DNA from: Bacillus safensis FO-36b
Lineage (GTDB): Bacteria > Bacillota > Bacilli > Bacillales > Bacillaceae
Assembly: GCF_000691165.1 (NCBI RefSeq)
Contig: NZ_ASJD01000001.1
Coordinates: 744,001-808,000 of the forward strand
Direction: 5' to 3'
DNA: 64,000 nucleotides
This document shows, piece by piece, positions 1 through 8,302 of the stretch. The notes under the pieces were generated by a model, which was given only the letters and a program-made list of their open reading frames with translations, made no database searches and was not told the DNA's origin. Each line of letters opens with the position of its first letter. Position 1 is the stretch's first letter. A program made the position numbers and the translations under genes.

Positions 1-294
1 AACCAATTTATGAACCAAGAGCCAGAAGGAGAAGAAGCCATTCAAGAATTCTGTTCTTTGAATTATGGAGTGACCTTCCCTATGTTTGCGAAAGTAGATG
101 TCAATGGCGAAGAGGCGCACCCGCTGTTCAAGCATTTAACAAGTCAAGCGAAAGGTGTGCTTGGGACAAAAACAGTGAAATGGAATTTCACAAAATTTAT
201 CGTGGACCAAGACGGAGAAGTTATTGAACGATTCTCGCCGAAAACACCACCAAAAGAATTAGAAAGCTCAATCATCGCTCTGCTCAACAAATAA
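1..294 (+). CDS. bsaA: Glutathione peroxidase, C-terminal part (5' end outside window)
   Basis: Thiol peroxidase of the glutathione peroxidase family, expected to reduce organic or hydrogen peroxides in the cytoplasm. The reading frame is open from base 1, and the first residues (NQFMNQEPE) match the conserved NQF-x-NQEP segment that follows the catalytic cysteine, which lies upstream of the window. The family Trp is visible in the [11 protein letters not shown] segment, followed by the usual [13 protein letters not shown] strand. About 97 residues of an expected ~160 are present. The gene ends 1 bp before ypgQ, so the two are probably co-transcribed. In B. subtilis the same neighbour carries the name bsaA. 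The truncation is only a window-edge effect. Confidence 0.9.
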   Translation, partial: NQFMNQEPEGEEAIQEFCSLNYGVTFPMFAKVDVNGEEAHPLFKHLTSQAKGVLGTKTVKWNFTKFIVDQDGEVIERFSPKTPPKELESSIIALLNK

Positions 295-295
295 G

Positions 296-919
296 ATGCT
301 GACAGTCATGCAGCGAAAACAATTGGAGGCAGCTGCCTCCTTTGTTTCAGACAGGCTGAAGGATGAACCGACTGGACACGATGCGGCTCATGTTGCTCGT
401 GTGCGCCAGCTTGCCGTCCGTATTGCAAATCAGGAAGGCGGCTCTCTATTTATCATCGAGATGGCAGCGATTGTACATGATGTCATTGATGAAAAGCTGT
501 CAAGTGAATGGAAGGTCACTGAAAAGCAGCTTGAGAACCAGCTCCTTTTGTGGGAATTGGACACGCGGGATGTCCGCTATATCATGGACATCATTACAAC
601 GATGTCTTTTCGTCATCGGCATAAGCAGTTTAGGCCAATGACGTTAGAGGGGGCCATTGTTCAAGATGCCGATAGGCTGGATGCGATAGGAGCAAGCGGT
701 ATCGCTAGAGTGTTTACGTATGCTGGCGCAACAGGTGAGCCCCATTATACAGAGGACATGCAGCAGGGCTCTGTGCTAAAGCATATGGAAGAAAAACTGC
801 TCAAATTAAAAGACTTGATGAACACTCATGCAGGAAAGCAGCTTGCTGATGAGCGGCATGAATTGATGAGTTTATTTATCAAGAAGTGGAAAGAAGAATG
901 CGGCCTTACAGATGAGTAG
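296..919 (+). CDS. ypgQ: HD-domain phosphohydrolase YpgQ
   Basis: Predicted cytoplasmic metal-dependent phosphohydrolase of the HD superfamily, 207 residues. The metal-binding pattern is visible as His in GHDAAHVARVR (about residue 28-32), the HD pair in IVHDVIDEK (about residues 61-62) and a later Asp in VQDADRLDAIGA (about 124-127). B. subtilis YpgQ was reported as a Mn-dependent pyrophosphatase of dNTPs and similar nucleotides; that is family knowledge, not visible here. The ATG follows the bsaA stop by one base and has no clear Shine-Dalgarno of its own, so translation is probably coupled to bsaA; Met5 at 308 is an alternative start. The order bsaA-ypgQ-ypgR is conserved with B. subtilis. 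Confidence 0.85.
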   Translation: MLTVMQRKQLEAAASFVSDRLKDEPTGHDAAHVARVRQLAVRIANQEGGSLFIIEMAAIVHDVIDEKLSSEWKVTEKQLENQLLLWELDTRDVRYIMDIITTMSFRHRHKQFRPMTLEGAIVQDADRLDAIGASGIARVFTYAGATGEPHYTEDMQQGSVLKHMEEKLLKLKDLMNTHAGKQLADERHELMSLFIKKWKEECGLTDE

Positions 920-949
920 GGTCTTTATGTGTGTAAGGAGGATATATCA

Positions 950-2086
950 ATGAAAATAACAGCTATAGAACCAACGCCAAGTCCGAATACCATGAAGGTG
1001 ATTTTGACAGAAGCACTTGCCGGCGGTAAAAGCAACAACTACAAAAAGGATCAAAAAGACGAAGCGCCAGAAATGATCAAGCGTATTTTAAGCATTGAAG
1101 GTGTAAAAGGGGTTTATCATGTTGCAGATTTCTTAGCGGTTGAGCGAAATGCAAAGTTTGACTGGCAGGGTATTTTACAACAGGTTAGAGAAGCCTTTGG
1201 ACAAGAAACAGAAGGTCTTCAGGAAGGATCGCAGTCAGGCGATGACACATTTGGTGAAGTGAAAGTGTTTGTCCAAATGTTTAATGGGATTCCAATGCAG
1301 GTCAAACTGTCAGACGGTGAAAGAGAAGAGCGGTTTGGCATGCCTGAACGTTTTCAAGCAGCCATTTTAAAGCTTAGAAGCAGCTCAGACAATGTCGTGT
1401 TTGAACGTGTGTGGAAAGAACACGGCGTTCGTTTTGGAGAATTTGCTGATATCGGTCAGGAAGTCACAGAGGAGCTACAAGCAGCCTATGATGATGAGCG
1501 TTTAGCCCGCTTAACAGAGGCAGTGAAAGAAGGGCAGGAAGCTGTAGATAGACAGGTGAACCGAAAGGCATATGATGTAACAGAAGACATGCTGCAAGAG
1601 GAAGATTGGAAAAAACGTTTTGCCCATTTAGAGCAAATGCAGCCAGAGCTAAAGGATATACCTGTTTTAATGAAAGCAATGGAGGATCCCAAAACGTCTA
1701 TTCGCAGACAAGCCGTTGTGAATGCTGGCATGATTGAAGATCCTGCCATTCTGCCTATTTTATATAAAGGGCTCGAAGACAAAACAGTGACGGTCCGCAG
1801 AACGGCTGGTGACTGTATTTCTGACCTTGGTGACCCGAGTGCTATCGAAGCCATGATCGCAGCATTAAAGGATCCGAGTAAGCTCGTCCGCTGGCGTGCA
1901 GCTATGTTTCTTTACGAAGAAGGGGACGAAACGGCACTTGAAGCATTAAAAGAAGCAGAGCAAGACCCTGAGTTTGAAGTCAGTCTTCAAGTGAAAATGG
2001 CGATTGAGCGCATTGAGCATGGAGAAGAAGCAAAAGGCTCTGTATGGAAGCAAATGACAGAAAGTAGAAAGAATGCATCAGAATGA
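950..2086 (+). CDS. ypgR: NifU-N/HEAT-repeat protein YpgR
   Basis: Conserved protein of 378 residues often labelled 'virulence factor', with no proven enzymatic role. The N-terminal ~85 residues (ITAIEPTPSPNTMKV, then GVYHVADFLAVERN) look like the Nfu/NifU N-terminal scaffold domain. Residues ~220-360 form HEAT-like repeats, seen as recurring segments such as DPKTSIRRQAVVNAG, DKTVTVRRTAGDCI and DPSKLVRWRAAMFL. The ATG at 950 was chosen because AAGGAGG lies 8 bp upstream; the frame is open further upstream but without a ribosome-binding site. It follows ypgQ by 30 bp and ends in a strong intrinsic terminator. An Fe-S or protein scaffold role is inference from the domains. Confidence 0.85.
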   Translation: MKITAIEPTPSPNTMKVILTEALAGGKSNNYKKDQKDEAPEMIKRILSIEGVKGVYHVADFLAVERNAKFDWQGILQQVREAFGQETEGLQEGSQSGDDTFGEVKVFVQMFNGIPMQVKLSDGEREERFGMPERFQAAILKLRSSSDNVVFERVWKEHGVRFGEFADIGQEVTEELQAAYDDERLARLTEAVKEGQEAVDRQVNRKAYDVTEDMLQEEDWKKRFAHLEQMQPELKDIPVLMKAMEDPKTSIRRQAVVNAGMIEDPAILPILYKGLEDKTVTVRRTAGDCISDLGDPSAIEAMIAALKDPSKLVRWRAAMFLYEEGDETALEALKEAEQDPEFEVSLQVKMAIERIEHGEEAKGSVWKQMTESRKNASE

Positions 2087-2097
2087 TGAGAAAGATG

Positions 2098-2130
2098 AAC
2101 AAGCTGCCAATGAAAAGCAGCTTGTTTTTC
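2098..2130 (+). terminator. Intrinsic terminator after ypgR
   Basis: Arms AACAAGCTGC and GCAGCTTGTT form a perfect 10-bp stem around a 9-nt loop, followed by a short T run. It closes the bsaA-ypgQ-ypgR unit. Confidence 0.85.
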
Positions 2131-2180
2131 TAAAAATGATAGACAGAAAAATTTTTTTAGAAAAATTATTTTGAATATTG

Positions 2181-2209
2181 TTGAAATATGCGAAAAAACT
2201 CTATATAGT
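2181..2209 (+). promoter_or_regulatory. Sigma-A type promoter upstream of ilvD
   Basis: TTGAAA at 2181-2186 and TATAGT at 2204-2209 are separated by exactly 17 bp, a good housekeeping promoter. A perfect 7+7 bp palindrome (CCAATAT-AGA-ATATTGG, 2214-2230) sits at the expected transcription start, where it could serve as an operator or a 5' stabilising hairpin. Confidence 0.7.
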
Positions 2210-2242
2210 AGTACCAATATAGAATATTGGAGGTCAGATTTT

Positions 2243-2311
2243 ATGACACGAACCTTGCTGAGCGCTTGCTTCAGCAGCCATGTTAGTCATCGGTCATTCA
2301 TAGGTGGCTAA
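2243..2311 (+). CDS. Possible 22-residue leader ORF upstream of ilvD
   Basis: A 22-codon frame (MTRTLLSACFSSHVSHRSFIGG) starts 8 bp after a good GGAGGT site and lies between the predicted ilvD promoter and ilvD. It is Ser-rich and contains only four Leu/Ile/Val codons, so it does not look like a classical branched-chain attenuation peptide. It may be an unannotated small protein or leader, or chance. No homologue is known to me. Confidence 0.3.
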   Translation: MTRTLLSACFSSHVSHRSFIGG

Positions 2312-2325
2312 ATAAACAGAAAATT
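2311..2325 (+). promoter_or_regulatory. Candidate CodY box upstream of ilvD
   Basis: AATAAACAGAAAATT matches the CodY consensus AATTTTCWGAAAATT at 12 of 15 positions, including the central CAG and the whole right half. CodY repression of ilv genes is established in B. subtilis. Its place about 100 bp downstream of the predicted start suggests a roadblock rather than promoter occlusion. The function here is inferred. Confidence 0.4.
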
Positions 2326-2393
2326 TGTAAAATAAAATCAACTCAAAATCATGCAGTCAACAAGACTTGTAGTATAGGAGGCTTTTTAAACAG

Positions 2394-4070
2394 ATGGCAG
2401 AACTACGCAGTAACATGATTAAACAAGGAATCGACAGAGCACCTCACCGAAGCTTACTAAGAGCGGCGGGGGTAAAGGATGAGGATTTCGGCAAGCCATT
2501 TATTGCCGTATGTAATTCCTATATTGATATTGTCCCAGGACATGTCCATCTTCAGGAATTCGGGAAGATTGTGAAGGAAGCCATTCGTGAAGCTGGCGGA
2601 GTGCCATTTGAATTCAATACGATTGGCGTCGATGATGGAATTGCCATGGGTCATATCGGGATGAGATATTCATTGCCAAGCCGTGAAATCATTGCGGACT
2701 CTGTAGAAACCGTTGTATCTGCTCATTGGTTTGATGGAATGGTTTGTATTCCTAACTGCGATAAAATCACACCAGGAATGATGATGGCAGCGATGCGCGT
2801 GAATATCCCGACTGTCTTTGTGAGCGGGGGACCGATGGAAGCGGGTAGAACAAGTGACGGCAGAAAAATTTCTCTTTCTTCTGTGTTTGAAGGCGTTGGT
2901 GCATACCAGTCAGGTAAAATCAATGAAGAGGAATTAAATGAATTAGAGCAGTTTGGCTGTCCAACCTGCGGATCTTGTTCAGGTATGTTTACAGCTAACT
3001 CAATGAACTGTTTAGCGGAAGCACTCGGGATCGCTCTTCCTGGAAATGGAACGATTTTGGCGACATCACCAGAACGAAGAGAATTTGCGAAGAAGTCTGC
3101 AAAACAACTCATGGAGCTCATCAAAAAAGATATTAAACCACGGGATATTGTCACTGAAAAAGCAATTGATAATGCATTTGCATTAGATATGGCACTTGGT
3201 GGTTCAACCAATACCGTTCTTCACACATTGGCAATTGCGAATGAAGCAGGTGTTGAATATTCACTTGAACGTATCAATGAAGTAGCAGAACGTGTGCCTC
3301 ATTTATCAAAACTTGCTCCAGCTTCAGACGTTTATATTGAGGATTTACATGAAGCAGGCGGTGTTACAGCGGCACTAAATGAATTGTCTAAAAAAGAAGG
3401 AGCTCTTCATTTAGATACAATGACTGTCACTGCGAAAACGCTTGGCGAGAACATTGCGGGGCATGAGGTAAAAGATTATAACGTCATTTATCCAATTGAC
3501 AAGCCATTTACTGAAAAAGGCGGCTTAGCCGTTTTATTTGGAAACCTTGCGCCAGATGGAGCCATCATTAAAACGGGCGGGGTACAAGACGGGATCACAC
3601 GCCACGAGGGGCCTGCGATCGTATTTGAATCCCAGGAAGAAGCCCTTGAAGGTATCATTAATAGAAAAGTAGAAGCAGGACATGTTGTCATCATTCGCTA
3701 CGAAGGACCTAAAGGCGGACCTGGCATGCCTGAAATGCTTGCACCTACTTCACAAATCGTCGGCATGGGACTTGGACCAAAGGTTGCTTTAATTACAGAC
3801 GGACGTTTTTCCGGCGCTTCTCGCGGATTGTCTATTGGGCACGTCTCTCCAGAGGCAGCTGAGGGCGGCCCGCTTGCATTTGTTGAAAATGGTGACCATG
3901 TCGTTGTCGATATCGAACAGCGCATTTTAAGCGTAGATGTTCCAGAGGAAGAATGGGAAAGAAGAAAAGCAAACTGGAAAGGCTTTGAGCCAAAAGTAAA
4001 AACGGGTTATCTTGCTAGATATTCAAAACTTGTGACATCAGCCAATACAGGCGGAATCATGAAAATTTAA
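2394..4070 (+). CDS. ilvD: Dihydroxy-acid dehydratase
   Basis: Converts 2,3-dihydroxy-isovalerate and 2,3-dihydroxy-3-methylvalerate to the 2-keto acids, a late common step of valine, leucine and isoleucine synthesis, in the cytoplasm. It is full length at 558 residues. Fe-S cluster cysteines are visible in [11 protein letters not shown] (about residue 122) and [16 protein letters not shown] (about residue 195), and the conserved [10 protein letters not shown] is near residue 470. AGGAGG lies 12 bp before the ATG. The gene is preceded by a sigma-A promoter, a possible leader ORF and a CodY-like box, and is followed by a hairpin that overlaps the brxA ribosome-binding site. IlvA, another enzyme of the pathway, lies 6.7 kb downstream as a separate unit. 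Confidence 0.97.
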   Translation: MAELRSNMIKQGIDRAPHRSLLRAAGVKDEDFGKPFIAVCNSYIDIVPGHVHLQEFGKIVKEAIREAGGVPFEFNTIGVDDGIAMGHIGMRYSLPSREIIADSVETVVSAHWFDGMVCIPNCDKITPGMMMAAMRVNIPTVFVSGGPMEAGRTSDGRKISLSSVFEGVGAYQSGKINEEELNELEQFGCPTCGSCSGMFTANSMNCLAEALGIALPGNGTILATSPERREFAKKSAKQLMELIKKDIKPRDIVTEKAIDNAFALDMALGGSTNTVLHTLAIANEAGVEYSLERINEVAERVPHLSKLAPASDVYIEDLHEAGGVTAALNELSKKEGALHLDTMTVTAKTLGENIAGHEVKDYNVIYPIDKPFTEKGGLAVLFGNLAPDGAIIKTGGVQDGITRHEGPAIVFESQEEALEGIINRKVEAGHVVIIRYEGPKGGPGMPEMLAPTSQIVGMGLGPKVALITDGRFSGASRGLSIGHVSPEAAEGGPLAFVENGDHVVVDIEQRILSVDVPEEEWERRKANWKGFEPKVKTGYLARYSKLVTSANTGGIMKI

Positions 4071-4095
4071 TCTGATATCGAACATTTGAAAATTG

Positions 4096-4151
4096 GCTCT
4101 CTCTATAGTATCCTTTATTCACAACATAAGGATTATAGAGGGGGCTTTTTT
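4096..4151 (+). terminator. Intrinsic terminator of ilvD that sequesters the brxA ribosome-binding site
   Basis: A long hairpin pairs 4096-4115 with 4128-4145 (about 18 bp, with a 2-nt bulge and G-U pairs) around a 12-nt loop and runs into six T residues at 4146-4151. The brxA ATG is the next base. The 3' arm contains GAGGGGG, the only ribosome-binding site for brxA, so a folded stem would hide it. Confidence 0.8.
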
Positions 4152-4586
4152 ATGTCAATGGCATATGAAGAATACATGCGCCAGCTCGTTGTACCGATGC
4201 GTCAAGAGCTGACAAGTGCAGGATTTCAAGAACTAACAACGGAAGAAGAAGTAGAACAAACGATGCAAGAAGCAGAAGGAACGACATTTGTAGTTGTTAA
4301 TTCTGTATGCGGGTGCGCTGCCGGCTTAGCACGCCCAGCTGCTACTCAAGCTGTGATGAAGGCAGAAAAAACTCCAGATCGAATTGTCACAGTTTTTGCT
4401 GGTCAGGACAGGGAAGCAACGGCAAAAATGAGAGAATACTTCACAGGCGAAGAGCCATCGTCTCCATCTATGGCACTTTTAAAAGGAAATGAACTCGTTC
4501 ATTTTATTCCGCGTGACGAGATTGAAGGTCATGAAATGGAAGACATCATGAACAACGTCTTATCTGCATTTGAAAAACATTGCTAA
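4152..4586 (+). CDS. brxA: Bacilliredoxin BrxA (YphP)
   Basis: Thioredoxin-fold bacilliredoxin, 144 residues, which removes bacillithiol from mixed disulfides on oxidised proteins. The characteristic CGC redox motif is seen in VNSVCGCAAG (about residue 53-55), and the family ending is a basic/His-Cys tail. The ATG at 4152 is chosen because GAGGGGG precedes it; a longer frame from 4086 runs back through the ilvD terminator and is unlikely. BshB2 at 39.4 kb in this window makes part of the bacillithiol that BrxA acts on. The embedding of its ribosome-binding site in the upstream terminator is unusual (see findings). Confidence 0.92.
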   Translation: MSMAYEEYMRQLVVPMRQELTSAGFQELTTEEEVEQTMQEAEGTTFVVVNSVCGCAAGLARPAATQAVMKAEKTPDRIVTVFAGQDREATAKMREYFTGEEPSSPSMALLKGNELVHFIPRDEIEGHEMEDIMNNVLSAFEKHC

Positions 4587-4597
4587 TACACATGTTG

Positions 4598-4629
4598 AAA
4601 TGTCCTGTGATCAAGTCAGGGCATTTTTT
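4598..4629 (+). terminator. Intrinsic terminator after brxA
   Basis: Arms AAATGTCCTG and CAGGGCATTT form a 10-bp stem with one G-U pair and a 9-nt loop, followed by six T residues. Confidence 0.8.
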
Positions 4630-4652
4630 CTTGATCATGATGGAGGAACCGC

Positions 4653-5441
4653 ATGCTTATCACAACAAGCTTTAGAGCAAATGAACAAACAATTGAAACA
4701 GCAAAAGCCCTTGCAGAGGATTTACATGGTGAGTATGTAGAAAGGCGCAAACAATCCGTCAAGCAGCTTGCGATGAAACGAGGAGATGTCCTTGTTGTGG
4801 GGAAAGAAAGATTTGAATGGTATCAGCCAAATGGTGAAAAGTTTTTCTTCCATCCAAGCTCAGCGATGTTCAGGGTGAAGCGGCTCATGCGCGGGGAAAA
4901 GGATCCTTTAATCGAAGCCACGCAGCTTCAGCCGGGCGATTCCTTTTTAGATTGTACGCTTGGCCTAGGATCAGATGCCATTACAGCAAGCCTGCGAGTA
5001 GGTGCGAATGGAAGGGTCGTCGGTATCGAAAAGAATCCGATGACAGCATTGCTAGTGCGAGAAGGATTAAACACATGGGAGACAGGGGTAAGAGAGGCAG
5101 ATGAAGCGATGAACCGGATATCTGTTGTAAGTGGAGACAGTATCGAGCAGCTAAAAAAGCTCTCTGATGAATCATTTGATGTCGTCTATTTTGACCCGAT
5201 GTTTGAGGAGACGATTCAAGAATCTTCAAGTATCGCACCGCTCCGTCATGCGGCAGAGCACCACTTTGACCACGAAACAGCCGTCCAAGAAGCGCTGAGA
5301 GTGGCGAGAAAAAGAGTGGTTTTAAAAGATCATTGGAAAAGCACCCGATTTCTAGCAGAATCCTATCAATTTCACGTTTTAAAACGAAAAACAGCCCAAT
5401 TTCATTATGGATATATTGAGAAAGAAAAAAGCCCTCGCTAA
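4653..5441 (+). CDS. ypiP: SAM-dependent methyltransferase YpiP
   Basis: Predicted Rossmann-fold methyltransferase, 262 residues. SAM motif I is seen as DCTLGLGSDAITAS (about residues 98-111), an acidic residue closes the second strand (VVGIEKNP), and motif IV appears as VVYFDPMFEE (about 180-189). The PM after the Asp resembles the (D/N)PP(Y/F) loop of N-methyltransferases, but the substrate is unknown. The first ~95 residues form a separate N-terminal region. It lies between two terminators, so it is probably monocistronic. The name follows the conserved position after brxA in B. subtilis. Confidence 0.8.
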   Translation: MLITTSFRANEQTIETAKALAEDLHGEYVERRKQSVKQLAMKRGDVLVVGKERFEWYQPNGEKFFFHPSSAMFRVKRLMRGEKDPLIEATQLQPGDSFLDCTLGLGSDAITASLRVGANGRVVGIEKNPMTALLVREGLNTWETGVREADEAMNRISVVSGDSIEQLKKLSDESFDVVYFDPMFEETIQESSSIAPLRHAAEHHFDHETAVQEALRVARKRVVLKDHWKSTRFLAESYQFHVLKRKTAQFHYGYIEKEKSPR

Positions 5442-5490
5442 AGGTTCAGGTGTGCAGACAATTCTTTTTAATTCCTTGTCAATCATCTAA

Positions 5491-5513
5491 AAAAGCCCTT
5501 ATTCAGGGCTTTT
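5491..5513. terminator. Bidirectional terminator between ypiP and a small minus-strand ORF
   Basis: AAAAGCCC and GGGCTTTT form a perfect 8-bp stem with a 7-nt loop and A/T flanks on both sides. It can serve ypiP on the plus strand and the 24-residue ORF on the minus strand, whose stop lies at its edge. Confidence 0.75.
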
Positions 5514-5586
5514 AATCTGTAATCTCCATATAGACAAAATAAAATAATGTCAGCAAGGAAGCCGTAATAAAAAACCCTTCAAGCAT
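5512..5586 (-). CDS. Small predicted membrane peptide, 24 residues
   Basis: A 24-codon frame (MLEGFFITASLLTLFYFVYM plus four residues) with a GGAGG site 7 bp before its ATG and a terminator at its end. Almost the whole peptide is hydrophobic and could form one membrane helix with a short acidic C-terminus. It occupies an otherwise empty 300-bp gap between ypiP and ypjP. The combination of ribosome-binding site, hydrophobic helix and terminator makes a real gene plausible. I do not recognise a family. Confidence 0.55.
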   Translation of the reverse strand: MLEGFFITASLLTLFYFVYMEITD

Positions 5587-5739
5587 ACCCATTCCTCCCA
5601 AATTTTAGTCGTCATTACTGCCATTGTAAACGTTTTATTATGAAAAAGAAAGTCTCAAATCGGTGACCAAATTGAATGACTGAAAATTCATTATATGCTA
5701 GAATAGCAGTATGATAACTTATGGAAGGAATTAGATATC

Positions 5740-6357
5740 ATGAAGATGTGGATGAGAAAAACGCTTGTTGCGCTCTTTACGATTGCAACTTTTGGTTTAG
5801 TCTCTCCTCCGTCGGCTTTGATGACAGACAAGCCCTCTGAACTTTCTTCATCTGATAAAACGCCTTATACAGCTGTTTATGATACATCAGATGAAATGCG
5901 CAGCTGGGAACTAACGCAAGAGGAAAGCAAAGAACAGTTAGATCCCTTTGAGCAATATAAGCAAGAGGTGCTGTCAAGTGCAGAAAATCAATCCTTTCTC
6001 AAATTTGGCCGTAAAATCACACCTGTCATTGAGGACGAGTACAGAGAAGAGATTCAGCCGAAGATTGAACAAGTGTTAACCGACTATTTAACAAATTTCA
6101 AAGATGACGAAAAATTTCAAGATGTTGTTTTAACTGATCAGCCTTCAAGCGGAAATGGCGAAAAAATCTTCCACATTTACAACCGCAAGACCGGAGAAGA
6201 TTTGCTCCGTTTTCATGTCAGAAGAGATCAGCCGCCTCACAGCGGATATTGGTTTAACTTTCATTACCATACAGCAGAAGATGGATTCCAGACGCATCAC
6301 GAACTCGGTAATATTTACTGGGACAAAAACACCCCGCCGAGCTGGATGAGCCACTAG
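5740..6357 (+). CDS. ypjP: YpjP family protein, probably exported
   Basis: Conserved Bacillus protein of unknown function, 205 residues. The N-terminus MKMWMRKTLVALFTIATFG looks like a signal peptide or anchor, which suggests an extracytoplasmic location. The C-terminal half is rich in aromatics and His (GYWFNFHYHTAEDGF, THHELGNIYW), the recognisable YpjP signature. A GGAAGGA site precedes the ATG. It is followed by ypjQ within about 20 bp, consistent with one operon, as in B. subtilis. No catalytic motif can be named. Confidence 0.8.
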   Translation: MKMWMRKTLVALFTIATFGLVSPPSALMTDKPSELSSSDKTPYTAVYDTSDEMRSWELTQEESKEQLDPFEQYKQEVLSSAENQSFLKFGRKITPVIEDEYREEIQPKIEQVLTDYLTNFKDDEKFQDVVLTDQPSSGNGEKIFHIYNRKTGEDLLRFHVRRDQPPHSGYWFNFHYHTAEDGFQTHHELGNIYWDKNTPPSWMSH

Positions 6358-6375
6358 AAGGAGATGTCATGCCAA

Positions 6376-6903
6376 TTGAAAAAATATACAATGAACGAAA
6401 TGGTGCAGATTACAAAACAAATGTTAAACGATCGCGGAGTGAAAATTGAAGATATCGCACACATTGTGCTGAAGCTCCAAGAAAAATATCATCCAAACCT
6501 TCCACTTAGTGTCTGTATTGAAAATGTTGAAAAAGTGCTGAATAAAAGAGAAATTGTCCATGCAGTTTTAACAGGACTTGCCCTTGATCAGCTGGCAGAA
6601 AAAAAGCTCTTGCCAGAACCTTTACAGCACTTAGTTGAAACAGATGAGCCGCTATATGGAATTGATGAGATTATTCCGCTTTCCATTGTCAATGTATATG
6701 GATCAATCGGTTTGACCAACTTCGGTTATTTAGATAAAGAGAAATTTGGTATTATTCGTGAATTAGATGAAGGCCGTCCAGGTGAAGTGCATACTTTCCT
6801 TGATGACCTAGTCGCTGCACTTGCCGCAGCAGCTGCAAGCCGCATTGCTCACTCACACCAAGATATTAAGGATGAAGAGCAGGAACGAGTGAATCAAGCA
6901 TAA
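6376..6903 (+). CDS. ypjQ: YpjQ, phosphatidylglycerophosphatase A-like protein
   Basis: About 175 residues. The protein aligns by eye with the alpha-helical PgpA-like family (YpjQ/YutG group): the segment LDQLAEKKLLPEPLQHLVETDEPLYGIDEIIPLSIVNVYGSIGLTNFGYLDKEK is typical. True PgpA enzymes are membrane proteins that remove phosphate from phosphatidylglycerophosphate. This version lacks obvious transmembrane segments, so the activity is doubtful. The ATG at 6364 touches the AAGGAG site directly, so the TTG at 6376 (12-bp spacing) or the ATG at 6391 is a likelier start. It ends before a strong terminator and forms an operon with ypjP. Confidence 0.75.
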   Translation: MKKYTMNEMVQITKQMLNDRGVKIEDIAHIVLKLQEKYHPNLPLSVCIENVEKVLNKREIVHAVLTGLALDQLAEKKLLPEPLQHLVETDEPLYGIDEIIPLSIVNVYGSIGLTNFGYLDKEKFGIIRELDEGRPGEVHTFLDDLVAALAAAAASRIAHSHQDIKDEEQERVNQA

Positions 6904-6907
6904 AAAG

Positions 6908-6945
6908 AAAAACATGTCTGCTCATCATGCAGGCATGTTTTTTTG
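6908..6945 (+). terminator. Intrinsic terminator after ypjQ
   Basis: AAACATGTCTGC and GCAGGCATGTTT form a 12-bp stem with one G-U pair and a 7-nt loop, followed by a T run. Confidence 0.9.
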
Positions 6946-7006
6946 GTTTCAAGAAAAGCCGAAATAAGGTAAACTACAACAAGAACATAAATAAAGGATG
7001 AAAAAA

Positions 7007-7801
7007 ATGAAACAATACAAAGAGTTATGCCGTCATGTATTACAGCACGGGGATGAAAAAGGTGACAGAACGGGTACAGGTACAATCAGCACGTTCGGTT
7101 ACCAGATGAGATTTGATTTACAGGAAGGATTTCCTCTTTTAACCACAAAGAAATTACACCTGAAATCGATCATTCATGAGTTGCTTTGGTTTTTAAAAGG
7201 TGATACAAATGTCAAATATCTTCAAGAAAATGGTGTCCGCATTTGGAACGAATGGGCAGATGAAAATGGAGAGCTGGGCCGTGTATACGGTGCACAGTGG
7301 AGATCATGGGCGAGCGGAGACGGCGAGACAGTGGATCAGATCACAAAGCTGATTCATGATATTGAGCACAACCCGAATTCAAGACGACTGATCGTCAGCG
7401 CTTGGAACCCGGGGGAAATTGATCAAATGGCGCTGCCTCCTTGTCATTGTCTATTTCAATTTTACGTATCAAACGGGAAGCTTTCCTGCCAGCTATATCA
7501 AAGATCGGCAGATATCTTTTTAGGCGTGCCATTTAATATTGCTTCATATGCCCTTCTAACGATGATGATTGCCAAAGTCACAAATCTTGAGCCAGGAGAG
7601 TTTATTCACACACTCGGAGATGCTCATATTTATCAAAATCATCTTCCACAGGTGAAAATGCAGCTAGAGCGCGAGGAACGCACGCTTCCTACGCTTCGTA
7701 TTACAAGAGATGTAAAGAGCATTTTTGATTTTACGTTTGATGATTTTGTGCTTGAGAACTATGATCCGCATCCGCATATAAAAGGAGAAGTCAGTGTATG
7801 A
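7007..7801 (+). CDS. thyB: Thymidylate synthase, ThyA/ThyB type
   Basis: Methylates dUMP to dTMP using methylene-tetrahydrofolate and releases dihydrofolate. From the ATG at 7007 it has 264 residues, the usual length. The catalytic Cys is in [12 protein letters not shown] (about residue 146); the phosphate-binding Arg in DRTGTGT and the [10 protein letters not shown] and [16 protein letters not shown] segments are intact. An ATG at 6998 abuts the AAGG site and is unlikely. The stop overlaps the dfrA start by 4 bp (ATGA), so translation is coupled to the enzyme that recycles its dihydrofolate product. B. subtilis also has a phage-type ThyA elsewhere; that cannot be judged from this window. Confidence 0.97.
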   Translation: MKQYKELCRHVLQHGDEKGDRTGTGTISTFGYQMRFDLQEGFPLLTTKKLHLKSIIHELLWFLKGDTNVKYLQENGVRIWNEWADENGELGRVYGAQWRSWASGDGETVDQITKLIHDIEHNPNSRRLIVSAWNPGEIDQMALPPCHCLFQFYVSNGKLSCQLYQRSADIFLGVPFNIASYALLTMMIAKVTNLEPGEFIHTLGDAHIYQNHLPQVKMQLEREERTLPTLRITRDVKSIFDFTFDDFVLENYDPHPHIKGEVSV

Positions 7802-8283
7802 TTTCCATGATTGCGGCGACAGGAGAAGACAGAGTCATTGGTCTAGATAATCAAATGCCTTGGCATTTACCAGCAGATTTAGCGTATTTTAAAAAAGTCA
7901 CAGGCGGTCATACGATTGTCATGGGCAGAAAAACCTTTGAATCGATTGGACGAGCGCTGCCTAACCGCCGAAATATTGTGCTGACCACAAGTTCTTCTTT
8001 TAAAGCAGAAGGATGCGAGGTTGTTCATTCAATTGCTGATATTTTGGCAATTGGGGAAAGCGAGACAGAGCTATTTATCATTGGCGGGTCTAAGCTGTAT
8101 GAAGAAATGATGCCATATGCTGATCGTCTCTATATCACGCACATTCACCATGCGTTTGAAGGAGACCGCTATTTCCCGTATTACAATGAAGATGAATGGA
8201 CGATTGTATCACGCGAAAAAGGCCATCGTGACGAAAAGAACCCCTACAATTATGAATTTGTCGTATATGACAAAAAAGGATAA
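7798..8283 (+). CDS. dfrA: Dihydrofolate reductase
   Basis: Reduces dihydrofolate to tetrahydrofolate with NADPH. Full length at 161 residues. The N-terminal substrate and NADPH loops are clear: [32 protein letters not shown], with the Trp-His-Leu-Pro segment and the catalytic acidic residue in PADLAYF at about residue 27. [16 protein letters not shown] and [14 protein letters not shown] are the classical NADPH-binding stretches. The start overlaps the thyB stop by 4 bp, and ypkP follows 20 bp later, giving a thyB-dfrA-ypkP operon. Nothing suggests a trimethoprim-resistant variant, but this cannot be settled by eye. Confidence 0.97.
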   Translation: MISMIAATGEDRVIGLDNQMPWHLPADLAYFKKVTGGHTIVMGRKTFESIGRALPNRRNIVLTTSSSFKAEGCEVVHSIADILAIGESETELFIIGGSKLYEEMMPYADRLYITHIHHAFEGDRYFPYYNEDEWTIVSREKGHRDEKNPYNYEFVVYDKKG

Positions 8284-8302
8284 GTGAGTAGGAGGAGTAC
8301 GG

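Noticed and set aside
5624-5639. cre-like TTGTAAACGTTTTATT upstream of ypjP
   Set aside because: The left half is perfect but the right half fails at two fixed positions, and no CcpA role for ypjP is known to me. Too weak to list.
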